Assembly (NCBI RefSeq): GCF_035984545.1
Contig: NZ_JAXCHP010000001.1
Coordinates: forward strand, 2,604,001 to 2,668,000
DNA from: Cryobacterium sp. GrIS_2_6
GTDB taxonomy: Bacteria > Actinomycetota > Actinomycetes > Actinomycetales > Microbacteriaceae
DNA length: 64,000 bases
Direction: 5' to 3'
Below are positions 1 to 9,551 of the stretch, piece by piece. The stretch's first letter is position 1. Every line of letters begins with the position of its first letter. Below the pieces are notes generated by a model. The model had not been told where the DNA came from, did no database searches, and worked only from the letters and a program-made list of their open reading frames with translations. The translations under genes and the position numbers were made by a program.

Positions 1-640
1 CGTCAGGACTCCACTGGATCCTGGTGGGACCTATGGCGTATGTTCGCGCGGGGAAGTTCGTGTACTGCCGAAACTGCCACGCTGCCTTGTAGACCTGATT
101 GTAGAATCCGTAGAAGGCCGCGTCGCAGTTACTCGTGTCTGGACAGCCATAGCCCGCCGCCTTCCGGTAGGTGCTCGCCGTCGGGCTGGAACTCGACACG
201 AGCGACGTCTCTTTCTGGAGAAGGACCAAGAGGACTTGCGGATTGATACCGCACGCCTGTGCCGCTTTGTAGATGATGCTGCTCGCCAGTTCGTTGGGCA
301 CGCCGTCGTACGCGGCGCAGTGGTCCGGGGCGACGGCTGCACGCGACACCGTGTCCATCCGATAGTCCTTGAGGCAGGTATAGCCCGCATTGCACGCGCT
401 CTCCTTGCCAACGAGGAACGCCTGAATATCAGCCTCACTCATTGACTGCGTGTTAAAGAAAACCTGATCGCTGATGATATTGCCTGGTTGGAACTGCGAG
501 CCGGTGACCGCGGCAGCGCTGTCGACCGGGGTGACAAACGTCGGTACGGTGAGCACGGCTGCCACGAGGGACGCCAACGCGATCATTGCCCCGAATCGGC
601 GCAGCGGCCGCCTGCTCGGTCGAACCTCGCTCACGAGCAC
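1..640 (-). CDS. Secreted protein with N-terminal lytic-transglycosylase-like domain, C-terminus cut by window edge
   Basis: The reading frame is open from a GTG at 640 to the window edge, about 213 codons. It starts with a basic stretch and one hydrophobic segment (about residues 19-40, ending in an Ala-rich cleavage region), so export is likely. The mature part begins with the pattern FQPGNIISDQVFFN, then CxxGYTCLKDY, then INPQVLLVLLQKETSLV. Such an LQKE motif after an alpha-helical segment is common in actinobacterial secreted proteins often annotated as hemagglutinin or lysozyme-like; the Glu would be the candidate catalytic residue. No clear Shine-Dalgarno was found, and GTG at 634 or ATG at 586 are alternative starts. 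The function is inferred. It lies next to polysaccharide genes, which fits a cell-surface role. Confidence 0.7.
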   Translation of the reverse strand, partial: MLVSEVRPSRRPLRRFGAMIALASLVAAVLTVPTFVTPVDSAAAVTGSQFQPGNIISDQVFFNTQSMSEADIQAFLVGKESACNAGYTCLKDYRMDTVSRAAVAPDHCAAYDGVPNELASSIIYKAAQACGINPQVLLVLLQKETSLVSSSSPTASTYRKAAGYGCPDTSNCDAAFYGFYNQVYKAAWQFRQYTNFPARTYAIGPTRIQWSPD

Positions 641-794
641 TGTCACAGGTCTACACCGGGAAACGGCTGTGCCGGCAATATCAGTTCTGCGACGGAAAAG
701 GCTACGATCTCGAACATTGGCTCACCCTGATCTTCCAGCTAGATAGGTACACGTTACGTGCATGCGTGGACGAAAAGGAATCGCAGGGGAACAA

Positions 795-2030
795 TCAGCC
801 GGCGGTCCTCCCAGTGGCGTCGTTCGCACCGTTCACGTCATCGAGCACATCGACGACGGCTTGGAGGGATTCATCCGACACCGGGTGGATCAGAGGAGCA
901 AAATCTGCGGGCTCGTGGGCGCGGCTCGGTTCGATCGCACCGCGGAGTCCGTTCACCCGCCGTTTCACGAAGCCGGCCACTCGGAGTGCCCCGCGGATGG
1001 GACGCCCGTACCGCCACGCCCGGCTGTGCAGCAATCCGGCAAGCTGCTCGTGAACGCCGAGAAGGGCGAAGGATTTGCGCAGGTAGGGGACGATGTCCCC
1101 GGGCATGATCAGCAGCGAGCTCTCGAGGCGATGGAGCACTTTCGCCTCTGACCAGGCCCAGGACTTCTTGGAATGGTCAGTGTATGACGAGTTGCCACCC
1201 TCCCAGCGACGATAGATGGCCGTCAATGAGTCGACTTCGGTGACGCCCAGGAGCAGGGAACCACGCAGGATCATGTCCCAGTCTTCACACACGGTCAGTT
1301 CTTCGTCGAACTCGAATCCGAGGATTGTGAAGAGCGCCGCAGGAAACGCCCACGACATGAACGGCGAGTAGTTCATTTGCAGGTGGGCCAGCTGATCGAA
1401 TTCGCGCGGGTACTCCGCCTTGGGCCAGGACAGGGTGCGGAAGCCGATCTGGTCCTGTGGCCAGAGCTCCGGTTTGACCGTCTGGGTGGCGACCAAGGAG
1501 CGCAGAAGCCGTCCCTCGCTCGTTCGGGAGGCGACTTTGAACTCTTCCACCCAGTTTCCGAACAGGAGATCGTCATCGTCGTAGACCGCAACGAACCGGC
1601 CCTGTGCAGCGCGGATACCCGCATTCAGTGGCTTTCCACGGTTTCCACCGTGAACTTCAATGAGGGAAATCCGATCGAGAAAGCCTGCCGGCTGTTGAGC
1701 GACAATCGCGCGGACCTCGGCGGCATCTGCCGGGGTGGCATCATGATCGATCACAATGACTTCAAAGTCCTGATCGCTCTGCGCGGCCAGGCACAGCAGG
1801 GCGTCACGGAGGGGTTCTGGTCGTTTTCCCTGAGTCCGCAAGAGCACGCTGAGGAAGACCCCGCCCTCTCGATCATCCGAGATGAGCTGCTTCGCGCTTT
1901 CGAGCGCGTTCCGTAGGCGTGGGTCGATCCGCGGTCCCGACATCAGTTCGGAAAGGAGGATTTGGACGGTCGCCGTCTGGGGAGAATGCCGGTCATCACC
2001 CACGGTCACATCAGAAACGGTGGACTGCAT
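795..2030 (-). CDS. Family 2 glycosyltransferase
   Basis: This protein of 411 residues has a GT-A fold pattern: a nucleotide-sugar binding start around residues 60-96 (LSVLLRTQGKRP ... VIVIDHD), the segment GNRGKPLNAG near 129-138, and an acidic metal-binding run DDDD at 151-154, followed later by CEDWDM, the usual acceptor-side ED motif. It should transfer a sugar from an activated donor to a lipid-linked or polymer acceptor at the cytoplasmic membrane. The ATG at 2030 is preferred because GGAG lies seven bases upstream. It overlaps the end of the preceding glycosyltransferase gene by 20 bases, so the two are probably translated together. Donor and acceptor cannot be told from sequence. Confidence 0.85.
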   Translation of the reverse strand: MQSTVSDVTVGDDRHSPQTATVQILLSELMSGPRIDPRLRNALESAKQLISDDREGGVFLSVLLRTQGKRPEPLRDALLCLAAQSDQDFEVIVIDHDATPADAAEVRAIVAQQPAGFLDRISLIEVHGGNRGKPLNAGIRAAQGRFVAVYDDDDLLFGNWVEEFKVASRTSEGRLLRSLVATQTVKPELWPQDQIGFRTLSWPKAEYPREFDQLAHLQMNYSPFMSWAFPAALFTILGFEFDEELTVCEDWDMILRGSLLLGVTEVDSLTAIYRRWEGGNSSYTDHSKKSWAWSEAKVLHRLESSLLIMPGDIVPYLRKSFALLGVHEQLAGLLHSRAWRYGRPIRGALRVAGFVKRRVNGLRGAIEPSRAHEPADFAPLIHPVSDESLQAVVDVLDDVNGANDATGRTAG

Positions 2031-2907
2031 ACTTGTCTCCAATGAACTGTCCCACCAGGTGCCCGGCGTCGAGGGGCGCCGGCAGCATTCCAGCTTTGCG
2101 CTTCTTGTGGAAGGCCGCAACAGCGTTCAGGACGGCGTCGGTGCCTTCATTCTGGAATTGGGCGATGAGATTCTCGACGATCTCGGGATGCGAATACTTG
2201 TGCGCGATGAACAGCGCGGCCTCAGCCGAGTAATACACCTCGGCGCTGGTCGGCGGCCAATCACCGGTCTGGGTGAGACGCTTGTCGTGAAAGACCCGCG
2301 CGGAGGGCTCGTACACGACCCGATAGCCGGCCAGGCGGAGCCGCCAGGAGTAATCAACGTCATCGCAATAAAGAAAGAACGTTTCCGAGTCGAATCCGCC
2401 AATCGTGTCGAACGCTGCCCGCGGGGTCAGCGCACACGCCGTCGAAGCCCAGCTCGTATTGCCGGTGTTCACCTCGAAGTCTTTGGGATGCTCAATGGGG
2501 ATCTGACGAGCCTCAGCGATTCCTACCGGACCCGTGACAGCACGGGTGAGTGCTCGAACCGTGTCCGGCGCAACGATGGCATCGGGGTTGAGGATGAGGA
2601 TCAGCTCCGCATCCGACAGCGCGGCGAGAGCGTTGTGGCCTGCTGCAGACCCGAGGTTCGTTCCGAAGACCCGATAGATGAGCTCTCCGGCTTCCGCCTC
2701 AACGACGGCGCGGATCTCTTCGAGGATTTCCGCGCCCAGAACGGCGTCGGCGCTGCAGTCGCCCAAGAGAAGTGTCCACGCCCCGACAAGGCCGTCTGAC
2801 CGTGCCCACTTCACGGAGTTGGCCATCGCCTGGGCGGCTCGAAGGATTTCGTTCGCGTCGTTCCCGAACAGTACGGACTGCACCGAAACAGACCGAGGTT
2901 CAGCCAC
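2011..2907 (-). CDS. Family 2 glycosyltransferase, rhamnosyltransferase-like
   Basis: A 298-residue protein starting at GTG. It carries the NPDA acidic motif at 107-110, the GTNLGSAAGHN segment at about 82-92 and DDVDYSWRLRLAGY further on, the arrangement seen in WbbL/RfbF-type rhamnosyltransferases. The family usually uses dTDP-L-rhamnose, and the four genes for that donor are in this window at 22651-26043. Gene order on this strand is ABC permease, ATPase, acyltransferase, this gene, second glycosyltransferase. The rhamnose donor is an inference from family and context, not proven by sequence. Confidence 0.8.
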   Translation of the reverse strand: MAEPRSVSVQSVLFGNDANEILRAAQAMANSVKWARSDGLVGAWTLLLGDCSADAVLGAEILEEIRAVVEAEAGELIYRVFGTNLGSAAGHNALAALSDAELILILNPDAIVAPDTVRALTRAVTGPVGIAEARQIPIEHPKDFEVNTGNTSWASTACALTPRAAFDTIGGFDSETFFLYCDDVDYSWRLRLAGYRVVYEPSARVFHDKRLTQTGDWPPTSAEVYYSAEAALFIAHKYSHPEIVENLIAQFQNEGTDAVLNAVAAFHKKRKAGMLPAPLDAGHLVGQFIGDKYAVHRF

Positions 2908-2970
2908 GTCGCCACCCCGTGTCCCGTCCGCCGCTCTCTTCGGTACCTGGTGTCAACCAGAACTTGTCCA

Positions 2971-4227
2971 TCACTCTGCGTTTCCCTTTGTCTCTGAATC
3001 GAGGATGCGGTCGGTCTTGTCTGCACTCACCGTGGATACGATGCGTTTCCGTCCCAGCCACCTGCCCTGAACCGTCGCAGACCAGAATACGAGTCCCTTC
3101 CCCGGACCCCAGTTCTTGAGCGACATCGCCCACTTCTCAACACCGTGCCAACTCAGCCAGGCACAGCCAAGCGATATAACGAGGGCGGTGAGTGCGAACC
3201 AACCGTAGCCCCAGCGGTAAACGCCTAAGTAGGCCAGAACCTGCTGGACAAGGAAGCCGTAAATGTACACACCATAGGAGTAGTCATTCCGTGCACCGAT
3301 CCACTGGAGCCGGCGAGGGAGTCGGGCCGCGAGATAGAGTACGAAATATGCACCAGCGATGATGCCGAGGGTGTTGAACGCGCCATAGCGCAAGGTCACG
3401 ATCACGATGAGTCCGGCAAGTACGCCCAGCCGATCGTCGAAGGGGACCGACGTGGAATATACCGCGAGCGTGGAGCCGACCAGGAAGGTGAAGGTCAGGG
3501 CGACAAGCTGTGTGTCTGCAAGGAAGGGCGCGATGGACCCGAGACTCGCCGGATTCGACAGGTTGATGATTTGCAGCACGAAGAAGCTCACGGTAAGAGC
3601 GGGCACGACGGCCTTCGCTTTGGCCAACACACCGAACGCGACGCAGACCCCGACGACGAGATAACAACGCCACTCGTAGATGAGGGTCCAGATCGACCCG
3701 TTGAAGACCGACGCCTTGACGCTTTGCCCGTAGGGCGTCGTCTCCGCAAAAATATCGTAGATCCCGTACGTACCGATGTTCATGGTCCAGTTGCTGGCCA
3801 CATAGTGGAACGGACCATTCGGAGCACGGGCGAAGAAGTCGCCGAGGGAGCCGCCCGCTGTGACCCAGATCACGGGAGCTACGATGAACGCAGTGATGAG
3901 AAGGACTCCCCAGTAGGCGGGAAAGATCCTCAAAATCCGCCTCCACATGAACTGGAGGATGTCGCTCGACATGCCGCTCTTGGCGATGAGGTAGCCGCTG
4001 ATCGCGAAGAACCCGCCGACAGCGATGCTTCCCAACGAGGCCTGGCCGCGAGTGAGCTCCCAGAAAGGATCCCGCCCGAAGCCGCCTGTGGGAAACGCGT
4101 GGTCAAAAATGACCAGTGAGGCCAACAGCAGTCTGAGCAGTCCGAGAGAGTTTCGGTGGCCACCGAGGGCCGCCGCGATCGTCAGCCCCACCGGGCGTGG
4201 CGCGACAGCCGATCTCTCAGGCGGCAC
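2971..4227 (-). CDS. Membrane acyltransferase, acyltransferase-3 (OafA) family
   Basis: A 418-residue polytopic membrane protein with about ten hydrophobic segments. The start has RLLLASLVIFDHAFPTGGFG, in which His43 is the conserved catalytic histidine position of acyltransferase-3 proteins, followed by GGFFAISGYLI and WRRILRIFPAYW, both family signatures. These enzymes O-acetylate or O-succinylate extracellular or lipid-linked sugars. Its first codons overlap the end of the ATPase gene by 11 bases, so it belongs to the exporter operon and probably modifies the exported polymer. The acyl group is unknown. Confidence 0.88.
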   Translation of the reverse strand: MPPERSAVAPRPVGLTIAAALGGHRNSLGLLRLLLASLVIFDHAFPTGGFGRDPFWELTRGQASLGSIAVGGFFAISGYLIAKSGMSSDILQFMWRRILRIFPAYWGVLLITAFIVAPVIWVTAGGSLGDFFARAPNGPFHYVASNWTMNIGTYGIYDIFAETTPYGQSVKASVFNGSIWTLIYEWRCYLVVGVCVAFGVLAKAKAVVPALTVSFFVLQIINLSNPASLGSIAPFLADTQLVALTFTFLVGSTLAVYSTSVPFDDRLGVLAGLIVIVTLRYGAFNTLGIIAGAYFVLYLAARLPRRLQWIGARNDYSYGVYIYGFLVQQVLAYLGVYRWGYGWFALTALVISLGCAWLSWHGVEKWAMSLKNWGPGKGLVFWSATVQGRWLGRKRIVSTVSADKTDRILDSETKGNAE

Positions 4228-4969
4228 TGGTCTCGCCCCGGTTCAGAGAGTCGAGATACGCCGCGATTGTTGGTTCTGCCTCCCCCACGGTGACGAGTTC
4301 GCCGTGCCTCAGCCAGGCGGCGTGATCGCACATCTCCTGGACCGCGGTCATCGCATGGCTGACCAGGATCACGGTCTTTCCCGCGCGCTTGAAATCGACG
4401 AATTTCTGACTGCATTTTTCCTGGAACTCGGCGTCGCCGACGGAAAGCACCTCATCGACCACGAGCACGTCCGGGTCGACGTTGATGGCAATCGCGAAGC
4501 CGAGTCGCACGTACATTCCGGAGGAGTAGTTCTTGACGGGCTGGTCGATGAAATGTTCCACCCCGGAAAAGTCAACGATTTCGTCGAACTTGCGGGTGAT
4601 TTCCCGCTTGGACATCCCAAGGATCGATCCGTTGAGGAACACGTTCTCACGGCCGGACAGCTCCGGATGGAAACCGGAGCCCACTTCCAGCAGGGCCGCG
4701 ATCTTTCCGTTGTATGTGATGGACCCCTTCTGCGGGTAGTAGATCTTTGCGAGGCATTTGAGCAAGGTCGACTTGCCGGAACCGTTGCTGCCGATCAGAC
4801 CGAACGTCGAACCGGTCGGGACCTCAAAGCTCACGTCCTTGAGCGCCCAGAAATCCTCGTGAACCGACCGGCGCCCTCGCATGATCGCGGATTTAAGGGA
4901 CTGGTTGCGTTCGTGATACAGACGGAATCTCTTGCTGACATGGTCAACACTCACTGCAATGTCACTCAT
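4217..4969 (-). CDS. Polysaccharide ABC exporter ATP-binding protein (Wzt/TagH-like)
   Basis: A 250-residue ABC ATPase. Walker A is GSNGSGKST at 60-68, the signature is YSSGM at 149-153 in place of LSGGQ (typical of Wzt/TagH exporters), and Walker B is LVVDE at 169-173. It powers export of a lipid-linked polysaccharide or teichoic-acid-like polymer across the plasma membrane with the adjacent permease. The start at 4969 overlaps the permease stop in an ATGA arrangement, showing translational coupling. There is no long C-terminal sugar-binding extension, so chain-end recognition of the Wzt-C type is absent. Confidence 0.92.
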   Translation of the reverse strand: MSDIAVSVDHVSKRFRLYHERNQSLKSAIMRGRRSVHEDFWALKDVSFEVPTGSTFGLIGSNGSGKSTLLKCLAKIYYPQKGSITYNGKIAALLEVGSGFHPELSGRENVFLNGSILGMSKREITRKFDEIVDFSGVEHFIDQPVKNYSSGMYVRLGFAIAINVDPDVLVVDEVLSVGDAEFQEKCSQKFVDFKRAGKTVILVSHAMTAVQEMCDHAAWLRHGELVTVGEAEPTIAAYLDSLNRGETSAA

Positions 4970-5802
4970 AATGCCTCCGCCAGGCCCTTCTCGCTCTTGC
5001 GAAACACCCACACGCCCGCGACGATTGCCGCGAACGCCCATACAGCACAGAATAGGAGGTCCTGTGGGTTGGGCCACGTGTTGTCGTAGAGCAGCTGCCG
5101 AAAAACGGCAACAAACCGTTCGAGCGGATTGAGTCGGTAGATATCCATCAGGGTGATGGACGTCCCGAAGAGCCCCCCGTGCGCCCTCGACTGGTCTTCA
5201 ACAAGGCTGATGGGATAAATGATCGGTGTGAGATACATCCAGATTTGCATAACGATCGAGACGAGGTATTGCGTATCCCGGAAACGGACATTTGCCACCG
5301 AGAGCATCAAAGCCAGCCCTGAAGCGAAAATGGCGAGCAGGACCATGACGAAGAGCACCAGCGGGATCCACGGCCAGACGAAGGACCCGCAGATGGCCAG
5401 GACGAGGACAAGGACGCCCATCTCGAAAAGCCAGTTGTACCCGATGGAACCGACAGTCGAGAGCGGGAGCACAATGCGAGAGAAATAGACCTTCTGCACC
5501 AGACCCGCGTTGGCGATAATCGAGCCCATACCGGTTTGTACGACGTTCGCAAAGAAAGCCCAAGGCAGCAAGCCACAGAGCAGCCAGACCGCAAAGATGT
5601 TGAGCCCACTGGGATTGCCTGGAGGTGGAGTGACCCGGAGGATGAATGCGAACACGATTGTGTACACCAGCATCGTCGCCAGCGGGTTGACCAGCGACCA
5701 CAGCTGCCCGAATATTGTGCGTTTGTACTGTCCGCGAATCTCACGCAACGTGAGATTGGCCAAGAGCTCCCTGGAATCGAGAACTTCCTTCATGTATCGC
5801 AT
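4966..5802 (-). CDS. Polysaccharide ABC exporter permease (Wzm/TagG-like)
   Basis: A 278-residue membrane protein of the ABC-2 type with six predicted membrane segments. The amphipathic start (LLANLTLREIRGQYKR) is the hallmark of Wzm/TagG/RfbD permeases that pair with Wzt-type ATPases. It forms the channel for the polymer. First gene of the leftward operon; only 69 bases separate it from the oppositely oriented glycosyltransferase start, so that gap should hold both promoters. A second possible ATG lies at 5793. Confidence 0.92.
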   Translation of the reverse strand: MRYMKEVLDSRELLANLTLREIRGQYKRTIFGQLWSLVNPLATMLVYTIVFAFILRVTPPPGNPSGLNIFAVWLLCGLLPWAFFANVVQTGMGSIIANAGLVQKVYFSRIVLPLSTVGSIGYNWLFEMGVLVLVLAICGSFVWPWIPLVLFVMVLLAIFASGLALMLSVANVRFRDTQYLVSIVMQIWMYLTPIIYPISLVEDQSRAHGGLFGTSITLMDIYRLNPLERFVAVFRQLLYDNTWPNPQDLLFCAVWAFAAIVAGVWVFRKSEKGLAEAL

Positions 5803-5871
5803 GTAGCCTCACTGAGTGGCCGGTCGGATGGCCGCAAACCAATCTAGCCTAGAACGATGAGGAGCAACCGT

Positions 5872-6762
5872 ATGGCCGTCGCAGCCAAATCACAGTCAAC
5901 GACCGCCCACGTTGCAGTCTTGACCGTGAGCTACGGGTCAGGAAGAGTGCTGGGCGATTTCCTCGGTTCACTGGGTTCGGCACTCACCGGTCCGCTGTAC
6001 ATCGTCGTCGCAGACAACAAGGTACTCGATGGTGACACCACGGTCTCGGGTCTCGCTCACGCTGCCAACGCAGAATATCTCCCTCTTGCCGACAACCTCG
6101 GTTACGGTCACGCGATCAACGAAGCCCTCAAGACGCTGCCCCCGGAAATCGACTGGGTTGTTGTGAGCAATCCGGACATCGTCGCCGGTGCAGGAGCAAT
6201 CGATATGTTACTTAAGTCCGTTGGTGGGGACGCGACGATCGCCGCGATCGGACCGGGTATCCTCACCCCGACCGGTGAGGTCTACCCCTCCGCGCGGGTC
6301 ATTCCGTCGTTGCGAACGGGCATCGGTCACGGCCTGTTCGCGTTGGTGTGGCCCAATAATCCCTGGAGTCGCAGCTATCGGCAGCAAGGTGCGTCGAGCG
6401 TCTATCGTCGCGATGCCGGATGGCTGTCCGGCGCCTTTCTGATGGTGCGTCGTTCGGTGCTGGACGAGCTGGGCGGGTTCGACGAGGGCTACTTCATGTA
6501 CTTCGAAGACGTCGACCTCGGATTCCGAATCGGAAAACTCGGTCTGCGGAATGTATACGAACCGTCCGCGACGGTAGTCCACTCCGGGGCGCACTCGACC
6601 CAGGACGACAACGCCCGAATGATTCGAGCACACCACGCCAGTGCCGAACGCTTCCTGTCCAAGAAGTACGCTGGACCGTTGCTTTTGCCAGTCCGCCTGC
6701 TACTCGCAGCGGGCCTTCGGCTTCGCGCTGCCGTTTCAGAAAGAAGGCACCCGAAGTCGTAG
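5872..6762 (+). CDS. Family 2 glycosyltransferase, WbbL-like
   Basis: A 296-residue enzyme. The start at 5872 is chosen over the ATG at 5857 because AGGAG ends seven bases before it. Visible motifs are ADNLGYGHAIN, VVVSNPDIV (the acidic motif) and YFMYFEDVDLGFRIGK. This pattern is that of N-acetylglucosaminyl-diphospho-polyprenol L-rhamnosyltransferases (WbbL), which put the first rhamnose on a lipid-linked GlcNAc. It is transcribed away from the exporter operon. The assignment to rhamnose is by family resemblance and by the rml genes in the window. Confidence 0.85.
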   Translation: MAVAAKSQSTTAHVAVLTVSYGSGRVLGDFLGSLGSALTGPLYIVVADNKVLDGDTTVSGLAHAANAEYLPLADNLGYGHAINEALKTLPPEIDWVVVSNPDIVAGAGAIDMLLKSVGGDATIAAIGPGILTPTGEVYPSARVIPSLRTGIGHGLFALVWPNNPWSRSYRQQGASSVYRRDAGWLSGAFLMVRRSVLDELGGFDEGYFMYFEDVDLGFRIGKLGLRNVYEPSATVVHSGAHSTQDDNARMIRAHHASAERFLSKKYAGPLLLPVRLLLAAGLRLRAAVSERRHPKS

Positions 6763-6982
6763 CCGGTCGAGGTCGGCCTTCTCCGCGACCCGATGGCGGG
6801 TTTTCCGGTCCTCGCCGGCCATCTCCCTTATTCAGAGGGATGCACGGCGGGCAACGGCCAGGTCGGTAGATTGAGGAATGAATGGTTCAGGGACGCCTCG
6901 TGGAGGCGCAGACTCGTCTGTCGTCGTTCCGGGGCATTCACTCTCAGGTGAAGCGCCGCATCACAACAGGATCGGACACTCC

Positions 6983-9052
6983 ATGCTCCACTTCTCTCGC
7001 CTGGGGTCAGGCACAGTGCTCGCTGCGGTGCTGGTCGTCAGTGCGGCAGTAGTCCCCGCGCAGGCGCTCCCGGCACCCACGGCTGACACCGCGACGCTGC
7101 ATGCGACGGGCACCATCGTCATCCTCGCCGGCGAACCCGCCAGCCCAAGTCAGCACCTCTCCGATCAGGTGCGGCTGCTCACCGATAACGGTGCATCCGT
7201 CGAGCTGACCGGGAACCTGCCCGAAGACGTGACGTCCGGCAGCACGTTCAGTGGAACGCTCTCCGTACCCGCCGCAGTTGTCGCCGCCGTTCCCGCTGTG
7301 AGCGCGGGAACCGGATCGGTGGAAGCAACGTCTGAAACCGGCAAGGCGGTCCTATCGGCGAGCGTCGCACTAGACGCGGCCTTGCCCGTCGTTGCGGCGA
7401 CGATCGAGCCGCAGGTCGCCCAGACGTCCGTAGCAGCATCGCATGCGTTCGACGTATTCGTGGCCACGTTGCCGACAGCTCCGACAACGAGTGTCCTCGA
7501 CGACCCGGGCATCACGACGCTAGAGACAACCCTGAGTACCTACTGGTCATCGCAAAGTTCCGGCCAGATCATCGGGTTTACTCAACCTCTCGCAACCAAA
7601 CGCGTAATTTCGATTAATTCGTGCCAGGCAACAATCATGTTCACCGAGGCTGCCGCCGCTTTCGGTCACACGCAAGGCTGGTATACCAGCGGCTTCAATT
7701 CCCACCACTTGATCATCCTCGCTCCCGCATCCTGCGGTGCGGGTACCGGGTTGGGAAGTGTCGGGCGTTTAGCATCCGGCGGAGTCGTCTGGGCCAGCTA
7801 CGACGACCTGCACGGGACGAACGCCGTGGCACACGAAGTCGGCCACAATCTCGGACTCAGGCACTCGAACAAACACACCTGCCCGAATCCGATAGTCGAG
7901 GGCTCTTCTCTTCCTGGTGGAACGTTTTCCGATGGCTGCAGTGACCTTGAATACCAGGACTTTTACGACGTCATGGGCGGTGGTTTGAGTTACAACGGTG
8001 TGACCAACGCCCAATTGACCGCCCTGAATATCACTCAGAAGTACCAACTCGACGCGATCAACGGCACGGATTTGCGTCCTGTCGCTCTTGCCGCCGGGGT
8101 CACCTCTGGTGTCTTGAATTTCGCCCTGAACCCGATATCAGACGCCACGGGGGTGCGCGGCTTGAAGATCACGGACCCGCGCGACGGAGAGGTGTACTTC
8201 GTTGAATACCGTTCCGGCACCGGCATGGACGCTGGCTCTCTCTATGCCTCGGGCTATATTCCAGGGATGACACTAGGCGTGCGTGTCCTGCGCCAACGGG
8301 ACGACACTACCTCCGCCGTCCTGACTCTGCCGAACAAGGATGGCAGCCGGTCGATGGCCTTAAAGGCATCCCAGTCGCTCACCTCACATTCGGGCGGCCT
8401 GACTGTCAAAGTAACCAGCATCTCCGGGACGGCCGACGTCACCGTTCTCTTGGGTGATGCGGCCGGGGCTTCGAATATGGGGACGGGGGCCGTCTCGATC
8501 AAGGGTCAGAACTCCGAGCTCGTGCCAGGGACAACTGTCGAGATCCGGCAAGGCGACTGTGCCGGGCCGGCTGTTTGGCGCACGACAACAGGCAGCACAC
8601 CCAGCGCCTACGGCGCGTTCGGCATTGGCCTCACGCCAGGCCCCTACTGCATCGTCACCCTCGCCGTTCCTGCTCCATACGGTATGCCGTCAGGGACGAC
8701 ACTGTTTCGAATGGGGGCAGGAGCAGGGAACTGGGTCACAGTCTGGCTTCCCGGACCGATCTCCGGCGCCCTCGTCGCCAAGGATGCGCAAGGGTTCGGA
8801 ATCAACGGTGTGACAGCGCTCATCCGCCAGGGCTCGTGCGTCCCGCAAGGACCTGGTGTATGGGAGAACACGACCGCAACCAACCAGTGGTCTTCGGGCG
8901 GCTTCGGAATCTCTCTGATCCCCGGGACCTATTGCACAATAATCGTGCAGGTCCCAGGTGGATACTCCATTCCGGCACCGACCGAAGCCATCGTGACCGC
9001 CCCAGGACCCGTCTGGATCACGGCCTGGATCCCCAGCCAGACCACGCACTAG
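6983..9052 (+). CDS. Secreted zinc metalloprotease with two C-terminal repeat modules
   Basis: From ATG 6983 the protein is 689 residues with a clear signal peptide (hydrophobic core then VVPAQALPAP). The motif HEVGHNLGLRH at 284-294 is a full HEXXHXXGXXH zinc site (His284, Glu285, His288, His294), with a Met-turn YDVMGGG at Met331: a metzincin, nearest to the gametolysin/M11 type. A propeptide-like region (about 40-200) precedes it. From about residue 500 come two related modules of about 85 residues, each with (I)RQG(D/S)C, VW, a Thr-rich turn, (A/G)FGI and PG.YC, as in small beta-sandwich adhesin or stalk repeats. The same pair forms the next two genes. An upstream ATG at 6878 would give a poor signal peptide. 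The substrate is unknown. Confidence 0.85.
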   Translation: MLHFSRLGSGTVLAAVLVVSAAVVPAQALPAPTADTATLHATGTIVILAGEPASPSQHLSDQVRLLTDNGASVELTGNLPEDVTSGSTFSGTLSVPAAVVAAVPAVSAGTGSVEATSETGKAVLSASVALDAALPVVAATIEPQVAQTSVAASHAFDVFVATLPTAPTTSVLDDPGITTLETTLSTYWSSQSSGQIIGFTQPLATKRVISINSCQATIMFTEAAAAFGHTQGWYTSGFNSHHLIILAPASCGAGTGLGSVGRLASGGVVWASYDDLHGTNAVAHEVGHNLGLRHSNKHTCPNPIVEGSSLPGGTFSDGCSDLEYQDFYDVMGGGLSYNGVTNAQLTALNITQKYQLDAINGTDLRPVALAAGVTSGVLNFALNPISDATGVRGLKITDPRDGEVYFVEYRSGTGMDAGSLYASGYIPGMTLGVRVLRQRDDTTSAVLTLPNKDGSRSMALKASQSLTSHSGGLTVKVTSISGTADVTVLLGDAAGASNMGTGAVSIKGQNSELVPGTTVEIRQGDCAGPAVWRTTTGSTPSAYGAFGIGLTPGPYCIVTLAVPAPYGMPSGTTLFRMGAGAGNWVTVWLPGPISGALVAKDAQGFGINGVTALIRQGSCVPQGPGVWENTTATNQWSSGGFGISLIPGTYCTIIVQVPGGYSIPAPTEAIVTAPGPVWITAWIPSQTTH

Positions 9053-9239
9053 ACGCGCGCCACTGGTCAGGCCGGACTCATTCAGGCCAGGCCGACAATG
9101 TTCGGCCCTGCTTGGGTCGGGGTCAACACGAACCACAAGTTCCAAACCTGAATGGTCGTACCTCGAACGCGGGTCTTGACGAGCGCCGACTCAGACGCCA
9201 CGGTGAGATCACTCACAACTGAAGACATCTGGGGGAAAT

Positions 9240-9432
9240 GTGTTTAAATTGTTGTCAGCCGCGGCTGAACATGCGGTCAAGCTTCGAGGTCGAGCGCACC
9301 GCCCAGAGAGATCTTCGTTTCTTGGATTGACGCTGGCAGTGAGCCTCCTGCTGGCGCTCAGTGTTGCAGCACCGGCACAGGCCGCGGACATCGGCACCGG
9401 TGCCGTTTCAATCAAGGGCCAGAGTTCAGAAC
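9240..9432 (+). pseudogene. 5' part of secreted two-module protein, interrupted by IS256-type element
   Basis: The frame starts at GTG 9240, five bases after a GGGGG ribosome binding site. It encodes a long basic leader, a signal peptide (about residues 27-48, ending APAQA) and the start of the repeat module (GTGAVSIKGQSSE). At 9433 the frame runs into transposon DNA and ends at 9491 after unrelated residues. The continuation is at 12197-13230. Joining 9432 to 12197 gives 1227 bases, exactly 409 codons including the stop, and reads on as LVPGTTVEIRQGDC, matching the protease's module. The gene was therefore intact before insertion. Confidence 0.9.
9425..9432. repeat. Left copy of 8-bp target duplication TTCAGAAC
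   Basis: TTCAGAAC here is repeated exactly at 12189-12196, on the other side of the inverted ends of the IS256-type element. Eight bases is the normal duplication length for that family. The repeat falls inside the codons for SSEL of the interrupted gene. Confidence 0.9.
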
Positions 9433-9551
9433 GGTTGCGTCCCTGTGAGTGGTGTGGTTTCCCGCTCTTGAGCGTTGCTTCGTCAACGTAAAGAGCCACC
9501 GTGGGATGGTCAGTGAGTACCGACTAAAGCAACTCACAAAGGACACCACAC